Assembly (NCBI GenBank): GCA_021234155.1
Contig: JAJEKV010000045.1
Location: 2,069,474 to 2,133,473 of the forward strand
Direction: 5' to 3'
DNA from: Isoetes taiwanensis
Taxonomy: Eukaryota; Streptophyta; Lycopodiopsida; Isoetales; Isoetaceae
Length of the DNA: 64,000 bases
In this document: one piece after another, positions 45,555-55,882 of the stretch
Layout: every line of letters begins with the position of its first letter
Numbering within the stretch: the first letter of the stretch is position 1
Notes under the pieces: generated by a model
The model's input: only the letters and a program-made list of their open reading frames with translations
The model's database searches: none
Told to the model about the DNA's origin: nothing
Made by a program: the position numbers and the translations under genes

Positions 45555-45783
45555 ACCTCAGGTCTAGAAGAGCCAAGTAATTCGATGGTTTCAATAAAAT
45601 TTGACAGTCTTCTACACAACCTGCGTAAAACAATAGCAGTAATGATATTCTAATAACTACTTAAAGCATGCATTTTTAATGAAAACATAAGAAGATCTAA
45701 CTTCTTTACGGCCACCTGTTGCAAGCAGGAACTCCTGTGGACGAAAATCCAGGCACATGACCTGACTGTCGTGGCAATGCTAG
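45555..45783 (-). pseudogene. Captured exons of a katanin p80 WD40 gene
   Basis: Two exon-like blocks on the minus strand. Exon a (about 45783-45708), between ATCTAG and a GT, reads HDSQVMCLDFRPQEFLLATG. Exon b (about 45621-45557), after ACGCAG and before GTATTT, reads KTVKF and, one frame over, ETIELLGSSRPE. Plant katanin p80 (KTN80) has a WD40 repeat with LDF-P-EFLLATG, TVKFWDLETFELIGS and RPE in this order, so identity is likely. The original protein targets the microtubule-severing katanin p60 subunit. The frame change and lack of other exons make this a dead fragment carried by the transposon. Confidence 0.7.
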
Positions 45784-45952
45784 ATACGAGATAAAAAGAA
45801 GCTTTACCATTATCACAAAATTTCACATTGTAAACGAGTTAATTTTTGATCCACAGAAATATCTTAAGAAACTGATACAACATAAAAATATAAGCACTTA
45901 GGTATGCATGGATGCATCCATAATGCACCCCAAGAGATCTGACTCATAAGAC

Positions 45953-46009
45953 AGATCTTCCTATCTGATTAATACAGAAACTTCTTTCCTTCAAAAAAAA
46001 AAAAAAAAA
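45953..46009 (+). mobile_element. 57-bp severely truncated retroposon with poly(A)
   Basis: agatcttcctatctgattaa... ending in about 18 A (45993-46009) lies between two copies of ATCTGACTCATAAGAC (45937-45952 and 46010-46025). A 16-bp target duplication with a poly(A) tail is the mark of LINE-driven insertion. Confidence 0.8.
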
Positions 46010-46025
46010 ATCTGACTCATAAGAC

Positions 46026-47760
46026 CAGATTTCTTGAAATTCCAACGACAAACGACTTCATCTAAATTCTTGAGCAAAATATAATGCTTTACCTGGTTAT
46101 GGAAAATGATTTCTGAAGCTGTATTATGCTCAAGATAATAAGCAATGCCTTATTCACTTTCTGCTTCAAACTTTGTAGAAAAATCGTAGAATCCATAGTA
46201 AATATATTTTCATATACCTTGCCTCTTCTCACAAAAAACCATTGCAAATCAAATGCCTGGGTTGGAGGCCTTGGAACAAACCCTGACTCAAGCACTGATC
46301 TCAAGTCATTGAAGAAGATCAAGAAGGAAATCAAGCCCAGTATAGAAAATGGAATGACCCAACTGAAATCTTGGAGAAGCTGAGAGCTACATCATTGCGA
46401 AAATCTAGCCCAAGGCCAAGCAAAAAATCCAGAAGGTCTGCCATAAGTAGAACTCAGATTCTATGTCACGGATCTGCACCAGCAACTTGCCGAATTAACT
46501 TTGAGAATTAAGACTACCAGCTGCAATCTCACAAAAAACTAACATGTAAAGAATCTGGAAACTCTTACCCTTTTATATCCTTTGATCCGTTGGAAATTGT
46601 AGAAGAGTGGGCGAATGCAAAAACTTCCTAGGCAGTTCCGGCAGCATCAGGCAAGGAAAAAAATGCCTCAAAATACGGCTGCTCCTGTCACTGCAAGTTT
46701 CTGCAGCCTGGCAAAACGATGGCTTTTCAAAACACGATTAAGCTATTGCGAGCAAAGCCTAGCATATTGTTATCAGAACCAAAACTTCCTGCTGGTTAAG
46801 AAGGCAATGGGTCCAATAATCAGATACTCAGCTTGATGCCGTTTACAAAAGGAATGGAAGCAGGGAATAGCCGTTGAAAGAAAACCCTGAGGTCGTGAGA
46901 GTGTAGAAAATCCGGAAACAGAGGAACTAGGGAGAACAATAGAGATTAAAAAATTTTCTGGTGGCTTGCAGCCTGATTAACAGGATGGCGTTGTAATAAC
47001 TGTGTTGTAGAATAAGGAATTAATATACACTTGCCTGTTCAACACTATGTTATAGCATGTACAAATGGCATCCAACAGAATTGGAAATATGCTCAGAATC
47101 CAAATAAAATCAAATCGACAAAGATCCTTACCACTGGAGTTAAGATGCGATCCATCACCATTCAGAAGTTAAAGTCGAAGAGGATGTAAACGGAGTTGTA
47201 AGGGTAAGATTGACATTTGCGATTGGAAATGATAAGCATAAAATCTGTGGCTTTAGTCACGTTGCCTGCAAGTTTCAACAGATTAGAAAAATTGCAAGCG
47301 AATAAACTCAACAGAATAGATGCTGACCATTAATGCTGTATTCCCAGGCAGGACCATGGATTAATAATATAACAATTAGCAGTGATAAAACAAGCACAAT
47401 GCCAGGGCTTGCAACTGCCGGGATATCGTACTTCATATGTAGATCGACATATAGCCATTCCGGTAAGCACAAGAAAGCAACCTCTCGAAGAATCAAAAAC
47501 TGGAGCGGCCATGATCCCCGGTAGAAACGAAGTCGCCGGAATGATCATTTTGCTATTTTGTTAGGCCCAACGTGGCGAGGAAATTTTCGTAGCCTCAATT
47601 TACGAATTTTGTGTCCTCAAGAACGCCTTGCCACCTCATCAATCAACATTTAATGTTGGCTTTCCTTTTTCACAGCAAAGGCCACGATTTCAACTCTATC
47701 CCTTGATCCAACGGCCCTGATAGGTTGCTCTGCCACCTCATGAAGTCGGGCATTAAATTG
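46026..47760. other. CACTA-like element interior, weakly coding
   Basis: Minus-strand frames at 46334-46180 (LRSVLESGFVPRPPTQAFDL) and 47520-47310 (VASPGIVLVLSLLIVILLIH, a hydrophobic, membrane-like segment) could be further captured exons. Neither is recognised. The rest is AT-rich. Confidence 0.35.
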
Positions 47761-48090
47761 TATTGACTTTTTAATCAATGGTCCAAATCAAATCCTTAAA
47801 TCCAATGGTTTGGATTAAAAGCCCTATTTGTTTGTGACTTCTTATCGATGGCCCAGATCGAACTTTCGAATCTAATGGTCCAGATTAAAAGCCCCAAATA
47901 AGGGGGCTGCTTGGGGGATTGTGACGTGGCTACATTCAAGTCGTCGATTTATGTTTCAATTGCCAGAATCAATCTCTATGTAACAAAGGGGGTGCTTAGG
48001 TAATGACGAGGTGGTTGCATTAAAACCGTTGATTTCACAATCGACGGTCCAGATGAAAATCTCTATGGACAAGGGGGCTGCTTAAGTTAT
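47760..48090. repeat. Degenerate repeats with motif ggtccagat
   Basis: Three or four diverged units of about 100 bp containing aatggtccagattaaaa-like and aagggggctgcttgggg-like motifs (near 47780-47920, 47940-48010 and 48040-48085). Confidence 0.5.
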
Positions 48091-48269
48091 TGTATATGAT
48101 ATGATATGATATATACAAAATAAACCTACCTCCTACCGGAGAGCAATGGTTGGTCCAAAATGTAGATAGGGTAATTAATCTCATTTATATGTCTAGATTT
48201 TTATTTTTATTTTTACTCACTTTCTAAAGCAAGAATCACTGAAATATTAACTTAAATAGAATCCTCATC

Positions 48270-48900
48270 CTCCCTTTCCTTCATTCCCTTTTCATGTGAA
48301 TCCCCATTTCTCCTCATCCCCCCTTCTAAATTGCAATTCCCCCATTAGGCCCTCATTACCCTTACTAATCTTATCTCCCATTCTAAATTGCAATTCCCCA
48401 TTGTAAATTGCAATCCTTCATTGCTCTCTCATTACCCCTACTTAACCCCTCGGCTACCCCATTTCGCCCTCCCCCATTCTTCATTTTTTAATAGAAATCC
48501 TTATATTCTAAATTGCAATCCTCCTATTACTCCTTCATTACCCCCCAAGAGCCCCTCGACTACCCCATTTCTCTGCATCCCCCATTCTCCATCTCTTCTG
48601 TAAAAATCCCCACGTTCTAAATTGCAATCCCCCATTACTCCCTCATTACCCCTACTAACCTTAACTACCCCGTTTCTCCTCATCCCCCATTCTTCATTTT
48701 TTTTAAGAATCCCCATGTTCTAAATTGCAATCCCCTTATTACTCCATCATTACCCCTAGTACCCCCTGACTACCCCATTTCTCCTCATCCTCCATTCTTC
48801 ATTTTTTATAGAAAATCCCCATGTTATAAATTGCAATCCCCTATTACTCCGTCAGTACCCCTAACATAGAACTAAAATCCTCTTCTCCTCAAAAAATTAT
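48270..48900. repeat. Right subterminal repeat array
   Basis: Six or more degenerate copies of a unit near 110-120 bp built from ttctaaattgcaatccccc, attactccctcattacccct and ccccatttctcctcatcccc. The sequence differs from the left array but is similarly C-rich. The ORFs inside are by-products of the repeats. Confidence 0.7.
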
Positions 48901-48931
48901 CCTTTGCTCGTCAATCCCCCATTTCTAAAAG

Positions 48932-48971
48932 GGGGTATTTTAAGGAGGATGTGGGCATCATTTTTGATGTG
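48932..48971 (-). repeat. Right terminal inverted repeat of the CACTA-like element
   Basis: The minus strand begins CACATCAAAAATGATGCCCA and continues CATCCTCCTTAAAATACCCC. Confidence 0.85.
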
Positions 48972-49185
48972 TGATGATATGTTACTGACGTGTATGTTTA
49001 CGCTTCCGCAGCTAGGTAGGCCCTGAGGGAGACGGGGTAAAATGACCCCTTCACTCTTCCCACTGTGGACTCTAGACGGTCACAGTGATATGTGGAGGGC
49101 CCTGTATCAATGTGGAGCTGGTGCGGGGGATGAACTCCTATTTGTATACGGTGCGAGCATCGTATACGAGTAGGGGACGTCACAA

Positions 49186-49201
49186 TGGTATCAGAGCAAT
49201 G
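49186..49201 (+). other. Primer binding site, initiator tRNA-Met type
   Basis: TGGTATCAGAGCAATG one base after the LTR end, identical to the minus copy at 4051-4036. Confidence 0.92.
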
Positions 49202-49383
49202 TTCTTGGAGACCAAGAGCTGGCCATGCTCCCAGTAATACTAACTTGATAGGATCCTCAAACCTCGAAAAGTGGGAAAATTTTTTTTCTCACCTTTGTAG
49301 TTTATGCTAAGCTAGTAACAACTAAGTGAATTGGAATTTAATAAGACTAAAAAGAATAAGCCAAAATTTTTCCAAGTGAGGTG

Positions 49384-49450
49384 GTCTCACAGCTCGCGCC
49401 TGGTCGAAGGACTAAAAGTTAGTTTTTGAGCGAGGCGCAAGCTGTGAGAC
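49384..49450. repeat. 67-bp foldback, unit 1
   Basis: Left arm gtctcacagctcgcgcc and right arm ggcgcaagctgtgagac pair over 17 bp with one mismatch. The inner actaaaagtt/agtttttgag part is partly paired. Confidence 0.9.
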
Positions 49451-49573
49451 ATCGAGCCAAGATCACTTAAATATGATGAATTTGAGAAAACTAATAGGGT
49501 AAAGCTAATTCTAAGATAGGAATTAGTAAGAATAGCATGATTTGATTACTTAAATTACTTAAAAATGTGTGGG

Positions 49574-49639
49574 ATCTCATAAATCTACCTGGACTAAAAA
49601 CTAAACTTTAGTTTTTGAGCGAGGCGCGACCTGTGAGAC
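49574..49639. repeat. 66-bp foldback, unit 2 (left arm decayed)
   Basis: The right half (ctttagtttttgagcgaggcg, then ctgtgagac) matches the other units; the left half (atctcataaatctacctgg) carries substitutions that weaken the outer stem. It starts 190 bp after unit 1. Confidence 0.8.
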
Positions 49640-49742
49640 CAATAAGTAGGAAAAGTCTGAAATAAGTGTAAGTTTTAACTAAATAGGTATCTTAGCATGT
49701 TAAATAGAGTAACTTGAAGTTTGACCTAAAATTTTGAAAAGC

Positions 49743-49751
49743 TATAAATAG
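49743..49751 (+). promoter_or_regulatory. Internal TATA box upstream of ORF1
   Basis: TATAAATAG, 110 bp before the ORF1 ATG at 49853. The same 9-mer lies upstream of ORF2 (51742). It is inside the element, not in the LTR. Confidence 0.6.
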
Positions 49752-49852
49752 AAGTAGACCCCCCTCATTTGAACATTCCCCGCTTTAGAAACCAGCTCTC
49801 GCCCCCTAAGGCGATCTTTTGGCGACGAGATCCGATTGACGATCCGGCAAAC

Positions 49853-51000
49853 ATGGCACCGACCAAAGCAGATCATGAGGAAAGCTCGCCTGGCAAAAGC
49901 GCGACCGGCGCCGCGATGCGATACAAGACGATACGGGCGATGTCTGCAGGAGCGCCTCCTTAACCCTAACGACACACCTTCTTCGAGTGGGGGAGAACAT
50001 TCGAACGAGCACAATGAAGAAGATGAAGCACACTCGGAAGCAGGGACGGAGGTAATTGGGGAAGAGGAGGAGGAAGCGCAGCGAGAAAGGAGAACCAAGG
50101 CCCGAGAGGAACGAAGGATGCCGACTCCAGAGCCGACTATTGAAGAGCAAGTCGAGGCCCCGGATTCGAGAAAAAGAAGCGGAGGAGCAAAGCAGGAGCA
50201 AATCGAAATAAGCTTCAAATTTAAGAGGAGGCAGACGCTCGCCGGTTTATCAAGAAATACGAACGCATAGAGAGGAGAAGAGAAGAGAAGAAGAGGAAGA
50301 GGGAAGAAGAAGAGAAGAAATCGGCCGAGGAGCGCAGGGAGAAGAAAGGGAAATGGGTGGGGAGCCCCAGGAAGTTCAAGGACGTCCCCATGGTGAAAAA
50401 GCCCAACCCGAAGATCACCATTACCGAACGGCCACCCGATCATCCCCAACCCCCCTGAGAGAGTTCCCGACGAAGAACTTAACCCCAACACGTATGCAGG
50501 GGCAAGTTCTTCCAAACCCCGATCAGAGAGCAGGTGGTGACCGAGTAGATAGCACCCGAGGAGGAGCAAAGAGACACAAAGTGAAGAAGCCCCCCTCCTT
50601 ACCCGGGGGAATGGGATAGGAAGAAGCAACCCCGCCTGCCCGAGTCTTACGCCACCAACCCCATCAAAGTCTACGAGCGAAAAGATGCGAGACCACGAGG
50701 CCTATATGAAGGAGTGGGAGGCATACAACCCTACTACCAGGAGAACAGTGGTCAGACCATCAAGGGGATCACCCCACAAAGCAAAGACCCTACGACCCCC
50801 CCACCACCCAAGCCCAAGGTCCCAAAAGCCTTCCCGTAAGAAGCTCACTAAAAGCAGCTCGAGCAAAGAGCACTACGGAGATTCGCACTTCCAACAAGCA
50901 GCTACGGCTTCCCGATTCCCGTGCCCCTTTGCTCGGCTAGTTAGAGAGGTAATGCAGATTTCGTGGATGACTTTAGGGTCACACTGATGAAATGCTGCTT
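49853..51000 (+). pseudogene. Family I ORF1, charged protein
   Basis: Starts MAPTKADHEESSPGK at 49853, but that frame stops at 49961; a neighbouring frame continues with SSSGGEHSNEHNEEDEAH and EVIGEEEEEAQRERRTKARE (to 50270), then another with RRREEKKRKREEEEKKSAEE, VPMVKKPNPKITITERP, and later ESYATNPIKVYERKD and KDPTTPPPPKPKVPKAFP. Acidic then basic then Pro-rich, probably coiled coil in the middle, no known domain. Possibly Gag-like or accessory. At least three frame breaks. The long minus ORF over 49742-50629 is Leu/Ser/Arg-rich and taken as a shadow. Confidence 0.5.
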
Positions 51001-51283
51001 GCCCTGCAAGAAGCGGCTGAGCAGTTTATAGTGCAACATTTTGAAGACTCAACATCTTGCACTGTCCATGCCAAACGAGTAACCCTTATGAGGCAAGACA
51101 TGTATCTTGCTAGACGCATTAAGGGAGAACGCCCTTAGAACCTTTTTGTAAATAATTGAAAATTTTGTAAAATGGAACAATTTTGTGTACTTTAGTTGCC
51201 TGTACTTGACTAATTAGGACGAGTTAGCAGGTTTTAGCTTTTATTTCAGCAAAATAGGACAATTGCAGACCGAAAGACGTGAT

Positions 51284-51350
51284 ATCTCACAGCTCGCGCC
51301 TGGACTAAAAACTAAACTTTAGTTTTTGAGCGAGGCGCAAGCTGTGAGAC
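51284..51350. repeat. 67-bp foldback, unit 3
   Basis: Outer arms atctcacagctcgcgcc and ggcgcaagctgtgagac; inner arms aaaaactaaa and tttagttttt around a single base. Nearly a perfect palindrome. Confidence 0.92.
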
Positions 51351-51484
51351 CTTGCCCAAAACTCGCCCAAAACAGCTCCAAATCGACCAAACAAGGGGTC
51401 GATTCTACCTGATTTGATGAGCCCATCATCCTTACACCCTTAGTTTATCCAAATTGGACATGTTTTGATCAAAATGGGACTGAT

Positions 51485-51551
51485 GTCTCACAGCTCGCGC
51501 CTGGTCAAGAAACTAAACTTTAGTTTTTGAGCGAGGCGCAAGCTGTGAGAC
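51485..51551. repeat. 67-bp foldback, unit 4
   Basis: Same outer arms as unit 1 (gtctcacagctcgcgcc / ggcgcaagctgtgagac) with inner aaactaaa/tttagtttt. It starts 201 bp after unit 3. Confidence 0.92.
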
Positions 51552-51741
51552 CTCCTACCATTTCTTCACCAGAACTTGCCCGAATGATTCCCAACCTATT
51601 GTATAGCATCTTTAGGTAATCCAGCCACATTCAAACACTTGAACTAGTCTTCAAATTCCCATTTTGACCTTAGTATAGACTAGAATTGCCCAACCCCAGG
51701 AATTTTCCAAGTCACCCAAAAATTAGGGTTTTCCCCTTTTC

Positions 51742-51750
51742 TATAAATAG
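51742..51750 (+). promoter_or_regulatory. Internal TATA box of ORF2, separated from it by gypsy-2
   Basis: TATAAATAG, followed by tccctcatttcatacacagc. Removing gypsy-2 and one gttcc places it about 118 bp before the ORF2 ATG (62356), close to the 110 bp seen for ORF1. Confidence 0.6.
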
Positions 51751-51789
51751 GTCCCTCATTTCATACACAGCACCCTACAAGTTTGTTCC

Positions 51790-53686
51790 TGTGGTCTTTC
51801 ACAGAATCCTTGCAAAAACTGTGATGCACAAATCTCTAAATTGTGGGATTTCCTAAAAGATACTTGCCAAATTCTGTGTTTAGGGTGCAGAGAGCCAAAG
51901 ATGTGGTGAGGGGATGTGAAAAGATGAGAAAAGAGGTGCAAATGTGAGGAAATGAGGTGATATGTGAATGCAGGTGTATGACTGGGATTTTTTTCTGCAA
52001 CAAAGTAGTGAAAATGATTGAAGAAAAAACTTGGGGATGCAGACAAACTTCCTTTGAATGCAGATGAATTTTTTGAACAAATTCTGGCAGAATAGCTATC
52101 AATTTAGCTAAATCTAGATAATATCAGATAACTTGAATTGATTTCAACTCATTTGTTGATAAAGATTGATGGGGAATTCGTGGCAAAGTTCGCCAGAAAT
52201 GGACTGACACGTAAAAAATGGGAAAACCCTAATTTTTTTGAAAAAAAACTCAGAAATCGATTGAAGAAAGGGGAAACACCATGAATTGCTCAAGAAAACT
52301 TTTCTCAGATTATCTTAGGAACATAATACACTGTCAGGTAATCCATTCGATCACTCTGAAATAGAATTTGTATCAGAACTTCCAGAATCTTGGCTTTCAA
52401 GAACAAGGGCGGGTTTCTAATCAAAAATCTCCTCTCTTGCTATAGAATACGGCTCGGATCGTCTTTATAGACCTGTGTCAGGGTAGTTAGAGCTCCAATT
52501 TGTCTGCATATGGCTACGAACTCTTTTTTCCCAAAAATAGGCAATACTCTGTTCTTGGCATGATCTCTATTAATTCAGCATCTTCTTCATGATTCGATTG
52601 GTTCCGTAAGCCGGTTATGATCAAAGAAACTGCTCGTGATCACTCAAATTGCGCGGAGGCCGAGAATCATAGAACCCTAATGGATCTTGGCAGAATTTTC
52701 CTCAATGGATATATCCCACGTGCCCAAAATCGAAAAAGTCAGCCTGTGGGATATATAGCCCAATCCACGCAAACTTTTAAATTGACGTGTCTTGCCCACG
52801 TGGGATTCGGTATTCTCCACCGCCCCCACACGCCCGGGTGAGCCACGGGAGGGGGGTGATTGGCTGGAAAGGAATCTAGGCCAGGGGGTAGAATAGGACA
52901 ATTTTTTTATATTTTTTCAAAGGGCACGATTCCCAAGAAGTGGAATTTAAAGGTCTATATAGGGTCTTTTTTGGAAGTTTTTTGTGCCAGGTGGCATATT
53001 TTCATTGGGGCTACAAGATGATGTGGTCAAATTTTGAAAAATGGCACTTTGATTTTTTGGCTAAAAAGGTGAATCAATGGTGACTGGGCAATGGATGGTG
53101 ACATGATGAAATGATGACTTGGCATAGTGAAGGATGATGTGGCAAAGTCAAACATGGCTTTTTGCCTAAGTGAATTTTCGAGATTTTAAATGCCCCTTGA
53201 TATTTTTGATGAGGTGGCATGATTTTGGCCCAAGTGGCAAAGATATAACCAAAGTTGGATGACAAAGCATTTTTTGAACAAGGTGGCCATCCTAGGTGGC
53301 ATTTTGACTCTTGATGACGTGGCAAGGGTATTTTTTTAGAAAGTGTGCCTTTTGGCTTTCCATTTTGACTTTCACTTGACTTTTTGACATTTTTGGCACT
53401 TTAGGATGATGACTAGGATGCCACTTGGCAAAGGTATAGATTTTTAGGCATCTTTAGAAGCATATTTGGCTAGCGATAGGGGAAATTCAAGAAAAAAATA
53501 GGAGATAGGCTCAAAAAATTTGGGAAAAATCAAGGATGGCTAGTTTTGGCTAGAGGATTTGGCAGGGGTACTCACCTGGCCTAGATTCTCTTCCAGCCTG
53601 ATACTTTTCCTTAATAGCTCCTCCAATACTTAGAATTTTCTTCATATCTTCATCTCTTCTTCATGTTGCCACTTCAAGGGGCAACA
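51790..53686 (-). repeat. 3' LTR of gypsy-2 (1897 bp)
   Basis: Plus view starts TGTGGTCTTTCACAG and ends CAAGGGGCAACA. It aligns along its whole length with 60378-62280. A short purine run (GGGCAAAGA on the minus strand, 53695-53687) lies at its inner edge and may be the polypurine tract. Confidence 0.95.
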
Positions 53687-54835
53687 TCTTTGCCCAAAAG
53701 AAAAAATGGCTGGTCCCCCAGCCTTGAAACCTGTTAAAAACTTCTCCTGACATCTGGATCTGAATTATCCTGTTCTGAAATATCAGAGCTTCTTAGAATG
53801 CAGCATAAAAGCATCTGAAAAGTGCAAATATATGAGAGTGAATGCCAAATCAATGCATATCCTGTTCCTGAGATAATATAAGGTTTTCTTGAGGTCTTCA
53901 TGAATGGAAAATGGTGCCAGAATAGGAAACTGGATAGAACTATGTGTACTTCACATTTTTGGTGATGAATTCTGCAACTTTGAACACAGCAGCAACTTTT
54001 GAACCTTTGTAACTTGTAGGGTCTGCTACCATGTTCTTTTGACTTCCCATAAGTGTTGAAACTTGGGGGGAACGTCCAAAATCTGCTTCAGTGATCTTGT
54101 GAATAAAACTTGATACTTTTAGGATTTCAGCTACCCATTCTTGTAGGAGTCTTGGATGAAGCTAGAATGTTATGGAAGGGTGCAGACACATTCTAGAAGA
54201 TGTAATGGTCCTGCAAATTTGCCCAAAAGAAAAAATGGCAGTGGTATAAAAGTCATAGTGGGTAAAGGATGATCCCGCAAATTACATGAAATAGAGAGTT
54301 AGGAGACTTCTTTTATGATGCAATGGGGATGAATAGCAGCCTGTAGGTGATGAATAAAAGTATGAGCAAGGCTTATATGAATGGGAGGCCAATAAATGAA
54401 AAATGAATGGTATGGAAGACTAGGATGACATGATGACTAGGATGACATCATGTCCTGCAAATGACATGATGACTTAGATTAGTACTTCAATCCTGGTATT
54501 CATCACGAGATGTTCAGCAAACCGTTCATGATGATTTTGAGTTCCCCAAAATGTGAGCACAACTTTAGGAGGCAATGGTTTTTCTGGCTGGCTTTAAACA
54601 GAACAACTAATGAACCTGCAAATGACAATGTTAAAGATCAAAACACATACTTTTTCTTTTCAGCTTTTCTTCTTTTTATTGTTTTCTCCCCATAGTGTTA
54701 GCAAATCATATCTAGAACGATTTCAACTACTTCAACCTTTTTTAGACTACCTACAACTATACTAACTAGCATTAGCTAGTTTAGATCCAATAAGCTTTCA
54801 AGTGCTGTGCATTGAGGGGATTTGGCAAAATCCTC
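53687..54835. other. Noncoding 3' region of gypsy-2
   Basis: About 1.15 kb between integrase and 3' LTR. A direct repeat ttgcccaaaagaaaaaatgg occurs at about 53691 and 54219, and short ggatgacatgatgactagg repeats occur at 54417-54475. No ORF is supported. Confidence 0.55.
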
Positions 54836-55882
54836 TCAGACTCTAACTCTTGTAAGTAATATGAGTTTACTCCAGCATGTGAAGAAATGACAAATGGACC
54901 TTCCCAATTTGCGTAAAAACTTACCTAGAGTGGGATCTCTATTTTTAGCTAACTTAAGCACCAAATCACCAACCTGATAGTTGACTTCTACTGCTTGTTT
55001 GTCAAATTTCTTCTTGATTTTCATCTTGTGATCTGTTATCACCTGTAGAGTCTTATCTCTGAGTTCCTCAAGGGCTAGCATCTGCTGCAGCACCGCACTG
55101 ATAGCATCCTCTTCACTTTTGACTTGTATTTGCATCATCCTTGGCGAAAGTACCGCAAACTCAAAGGGTAGAATGACGCTAGTACCATATACAATAGAGG
55201 CAGGAGTGTTTTTTTATAGCCACTTTATAAGTGGTTCTCAGAGGGACCGAGAGGGCATAGATCAACTTTGTATGCCAGCCTTCTTGGAAACCTATCTACC
55301 GCCTTCTTCATAATGGATATCGAGTCTTATTGGTGGATTCTCGCCGCCCATTTCCCCGAGGGTAGTAAGCGTAACTTTTTGTATGTCTTATCTCAAGCAA
55401 TTGGGTAAGCTTGTCTATTACTTCATTCACAAAAGGCGTTCCTCCGTCGAAAACAATCTTCAATGGTACTCCAAACCTAGCACATATATTAGACAAGAGG
55501 GAAACTTGTCGTGGTATCTCAGATTTGCACTTGTCAATGGAGTTGCTTCAGCCCATTTAGTGAAGAAGTCTGTAGCAACTAGGATGTATTCATGTTTGGC
55601 AGAGGAAGATGGATGTATAGGACCAACAAAATCTAATCCCCAAACCAGAAATGGGCCAGGGGCCACAATAGGTGAAAGGGGAGGTACCTTCAGGCGTTTG
55701 CTGGCATGCTTTTGACAGTCAGAACAACTCTGCACATACCTTTTGACATCATGATGAAGTGTAGGCCAATAGTATCCAGAACTTAGAATTTTCTTGGCTG
55801 TGGCATCCATAGAATAATGTCCACCACAGCAGAGGTCATGAGCATGTCTTAGAGCTTGTACCTGTTCTTCTTCAAAAAGCAC
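54836..55882 (-). pseudogene. Gypsy-2 integrase
   Basis: HHCC zinc finger: HAHDLCCGGHYSMDATAKKI to CSDCQKH (about 55840-55705). Core: VWGLDFVGPIHPSS (first catalytic Asp, about 55630), VATDFFTKWAEA (about 55575), FGVPLKIVFDGGTPFVNE (second catalytic Asp, about 55455) and YYPRGNGRRESTNKT (catalytic Glu, about 55330). After a break (55307-55140) the C-terminal part has NYQVGDLVLKLAKN (about 54975). Frame breaks near 55500 and 55300. Confidence 0.85.

Larger units (their letters stand above)
43743..48971. mobile_element. CACTA-like DNA transposon carrying host gene fragments (about 5.2 kb)
   Basis: Terminal inverted repeats begin CACAACAAAAACGATGCCCA (left, 43743) and CACATCAAAAATGATGCCCA (right, from 48971 on the minus strand) and continue together for about 40 bp. 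The 3-bp duplication TGA flanks it (43740-43742, 48972-48974). Both ends carry arrays of short subterminal repeats, as in the CACTA (En/Spm) superfamily; the terminal bases are CACA rather than CACTA. No transposase was recognised, so it appears non-autonomous. The interior carries plant gene exons. Confidence 0.75.
42459..49184 (+). repeat. 5' LTR of family I plus copy, split by a CACTA-like element
   Basis: LTR parts are 42459-43742 and 48972-49184 (about 1.5 kb once the insertion and one TGA are removed). It starts TGTGACGTTCCAGTACG and ends GGGGACGTCACA. The end carries an inverted repeat GTATACG...CGTATAC (49144-49167), a possible terminator-side hairpin. Confidence 0.85.

Noticed and set aside
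48388-48716. ORFs of about 71 aa in the C-rich region
   Set aside because: Products of the CACTA subterminal tandem repeats, not coding.
49742-50629. Long minus-strand open frame (295 aa) opposite family I ORF1
   Set aside because: It is Leu/Ser/Arg-rich, lacks motifs and is what the reverse strand of a Glu/Arg/Lys-rich frame produces. TATA box and ORF1 are on the plus strand.
49384-51551. The repeated 67-bp units as a CRISPR-like array
   Set aside because: Only four units, unequal spacers of about 120 bp to 1.6 kb, a eukaryotic context and strong palindromy; they are foldbacks within a retrotransposon.
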